A stretch of 64,000 nucleotides of DNA from contig NZ_BAAAPK010000001.1 in the NCBI RefSeq assembly GCF_039531105.1, positions 1,488,001 through 1,552,000 of the forward strand, read 5' to 3'. Positions 62,433-64,000 of the stretch are shown here, one piece after another. The stretch comes from Microbacterium lacus. Its GTDB lineage: Bacteria; Actinomycetota; Actinomycetes; Actinomycetales; Microbacteriaceae. Every line of letters begins with the position of its first letter. Within the stretch, counting starts at the first letter, position 1. The position numbers were made by a program, and so were the translations under genes. Below the pieces are notes generated by a model, which made no database searches, was not told the DNA's origin, and saw only the letters and a list, made by a program, of their open reading frames with translations.

Positions 62433-63434
62433 ATGCCTGAACTCATCGCACGGATCACCGCGTGGGCGCTCACCCTCAAGCCCGTCCGCGCCTTCCTCCT
62501 GTACGGCGAGCACCGCGGACCGATGCTCGCGGACAGCGTCACATATCGCGCGCTGTTCAGCGTGTTCGCCGGCGTCCTCCTCGGGTTCTCCGTCGCGGGG
62601 CTCTTCCTCGCGGGCAACCCGGCGGCCCTGCAGTCGCTCGTCGACTCGGTGGATGCCGCCATCCCCGGGCTCGTCGGAGAAGAGGGTCTCATCGATCCGA
62701 GCTCGATCGCCGTCTCCGGCGGGCTCACCGTCGCGACCGTGCTGTCGATCGTGGGTCTGATCGGCGCCGCGATCGGCGCGATCGGCGCACTGCGCGCCGC
62801 GTTCCACGCCCTCTCGGGACAGCTGACCGACGATCTCTTCTGGGTCCTCGCGCTCCTGCGCAACCTCCTGATCGCGGTCGGGATCGGCGCCGCATTCGCG
62901 GCATCCGCCGTCGTCACCTTCTTCGCCAACGCCGGCATCGGCTTGCTCAGCGGGCTGATCGGGGTATCCGACACCGACCCGCTCACGCTCATCGGCACGC
63001 GCGTGGTCTCCGTCGTCGTCGTCTTCCTCCTGGACGCTGCCGCGATCGCGGTCCTGTTCCGGACGCTGTCCGGAGTGAAGGCCTCGTGGCGCTCACTGCT
63101 GCCGGGTGCGCTGCTCGGCGCCGTCGGACTGACCGCGCTCCAGCAGCTGTCCAGCCTCTTCGTCGCCGGCGCGTCCTCGAACCCGCTCCTCGCCTCGTTC
63201 GCATCGCTCATCGCGCTGCTGCTGTGGTTCAACCTTTCGGCGCAGGTGATCCTGATCGCGGGCGCCTACATCATCACCGGGGTCGAGGAGGAGCAGGATC
63301 GCGTGCGCGCCCGCTTCGGCGCATCGACGTTCGCGCAGCGGCGGGTGCGACGCGCCGAGGAGTCGGTGAGGGTCGCCACCGCCGAGCTCGCCGCGGCTCG
63401 TCGGGTGGAGGAGAAGGAGCGCACGGGAGTCTGA
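62433..63434 (+). CDS. YihY/virulence factor BrkB family membrane protein
   Basis: 333 residues, about six transmembrane helices. LADSVTYRALFSVFAGVLLGFSVAGLFLAG near the N-terminus and the C-terminal GASSNPLLASFASLIALLLWFNLSAQVILIAGAYI are typical of the YihY family. The C-terminal tail is a charged helix (RRVRRAEESVRVATAELAAARR). The physiological role is unknown. Divergent from pilB. Confidence 0.85.
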   Translation: MPELIARITAWALTLKPVRAFLLYGEHRGPMLADSVTYRALFSVFAGVLLGFSVAGLFLAGNPAALQSLVDSVDAAIPGLVGEEGLIDPSSIAVSGGLTVATVLSIVGLIGAAIGAIGALRAAFHALSGQLTDDLFWVLALLRNLLIAVGIGAAFAASAVVTFFANAGIGLLSGLIGVSDTDPLTLIGTRVVSVVVVFLLDAAAIAVLFRTLSGVKASWRSLLPGALLGAVGLTALQQLSSLFVAGASSNPLLASFASLIALLLWFNLSAQVILIAGAYIITGVEEEQDRVRARFGASTFAQRRVRRAEESVRVATAELAAARRVEEKERTGV

Positions 63435-63469
63435 GCGTGGTGCGCGGAGCACGGGACGTGTGAAGATCT

Positions 63470-63483
63470 TGTAAACGCTTGCA
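63470..63483. promoter_or_regulatory. LacI-family-type operator upstream of glgP
   Basis: TGTAAACGCTTGCA fits TGNAANCGNTTNCA, the operator pattern of LacI/GalR-family regulators such as MalR or CcpA. It is centred about 60 bases upstream of the predicted transcription start. Confidence 0.5.
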
Positions 63484-63524
63484 TCACGCGCTCGTCCGAT
63501 GGGCGCGCGACCGAACCTGATCGG

Positions 63525-63530
63525 TAATTT
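63525..63530 (+). promoter_or_regulatory. -10 box of a leaderless glgP promoter
   Basis: TAATTT ends 6 bases before the ATG at 63537. Confidence 0.45.
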
Positions 63531-63536
63531 CGTACC

Positions 63537-64000
63537 ATGCCCGAAAAGCCCACCCTCGCCTCAGAGTCCGCGACGCGCGCGACGCATGCTCTCGCTCTGG
63601 CTCCCGTCACCGCGCCCGCCAGCACGGTCGACGGGTTCGTCCGGGAGTTCCTGCAGAACCTCAACTTCAACCGCGGCGTCGCGCTGTCCACCTCCAGCGC
63701 GACCGACCGGTACTTCGCGCTGGCGTACACCGTGCGGGACTACCTGATGGCGCGGTGGCTCGAAGACCTGCGCCGCCAGCGCGAAGTGCAGGCCAAGGGT
63801 GTGGCGTACCTGTCGGCCGAGTACCTGCTCGGCCGGCAGCTCGACAACAATCTCCTCGCGAGCGGTCTGACCGACATCGCGAGCGAGGCGCTCGCATCGT
63901 GCGGTATCGACCTCGACGATTTGCGCCAGCAGGAGGTCGAGCCCGGCCTCGGCAACGGCGGCCTGGGTCGTCTCGCGGCCTGCTTCATCGACTCGCTCGC
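63537..64000 (+). CDS. glgP: Glycogen/maltodextrin phosphorylase, N-terminal part
   Basis: The frame is open from ATG 63537 to the window edge (154 codons); the rest lies beyond. AYLSAEYLLGRQLDNNLL and EVEPGLGNGGLGRLAACFIDSL are hallmarks of PLP-dependent alpha-glucan phosphorylases, which release glucose-1-phosphate from glycogen. A 30-residue N-terminal extension precedes the core. The LacI-type operator upstream suggests sugar-responsive control. Confidence 0.9.
   Translation, partial: MPEKPTLASESATRATHALALAPVTAPASTVDGFVREFLQNLNFNRGVALSTSSATDRYFALAYTVRDYLMARWLEDLRRQREVQAKGVAYLSAEYLLGRQLDNNLLASGLTDIASEALASCGIDLDDLRQQEVEPGLGNGGLGRLAACFIDSL

Overview
The window is high-GC actinobacterial DNA. 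It very probably comes from a Microbacteriaceae genome close to Microbacterium, judging from the 16S rRNA sequence, the tRNA-free rRNA spacer, the gene order, and many genes preceded by a TANNNT hexamer 6-8 bases ahead of the start codon (a leaderless arrangement). There is no insertion sequence, prophage or CRISPR array. Most of the window is core chromosome. Several gene orders match the well-known mycobacterial order (HAD hydrolase - tiny ORF - tlyA - nadK - recN - pyrG - nudix - xerD - parA - scpA - scpB - rluB - cmk - der).

Layout. 1-3748: end of an unidentified gene, then pheS-pheT. 3892-4875: an epimerase-like gene. 4876-5178: a palindromic element and a putative arginine-rich leader peptide. 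5179-12960: arginine biosynthesis, argC-J-B-D-F, a DUF1624-type membrane protein, and argH, nearly all joined by 4-base overlaps. argG and argR are not here. 12977-15565 (minus): a CHAD protein, a DUF1349-like protein, a small membrane protein and a SatD-like HTH protein behind a strong 33-bp palindrome. 15735-19240: tyrS, a DUF4184 membrane protein and a CaiB/BaiF CoA-transferase. 19241-25189: a complete 16S-23S-5S rRNA operon with at least two near-identical promoters and a clear terminator. 25224-40689: a TPR-like protein with six decapeptide repeats, the HAD-tlyA-nadK-recN block, then pyrG to der, covering CTP synthesis, chromosome segregation and condensation, prephenate dehydrogenase, CMP kinase and a ribosome GTPase.

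40723-51582 is a looser accessory stretch. It holds two GNAT acetyltransferases, a nudix-NYN fusion, an S4 protein, an HD protein, tRNA-Pro(GGG), an SDR next to a glutamine-synthetase-like enzyme, an aldo/keto reductase, two secreted proteins, an SRPBCC protein and a membrane protein.

51583-62335 is a type IV pilus locus. It has an unusual array of 20-bp repeats, a promoter with a long structured leader, the major pilin, three minor pilins (one of 531 residues with a beta-solenoid-like body), the prepilin peptidase, PilM-N-O, PilT, PilC, and PilB alone on the opposite strand. No secretin or PilP is present, as expected for a single-membrane cell envelope. The window closes with a YihY-type membrane protein and the start of glycogen phosphorylase behind a LacI-family-type operator.

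The items most worth following up are the candidate arginine attenuator before argC, the pilus locus with its leader, repeat array and oversized PilX-like protein, and the two related 85-86 bp palindromic elements.
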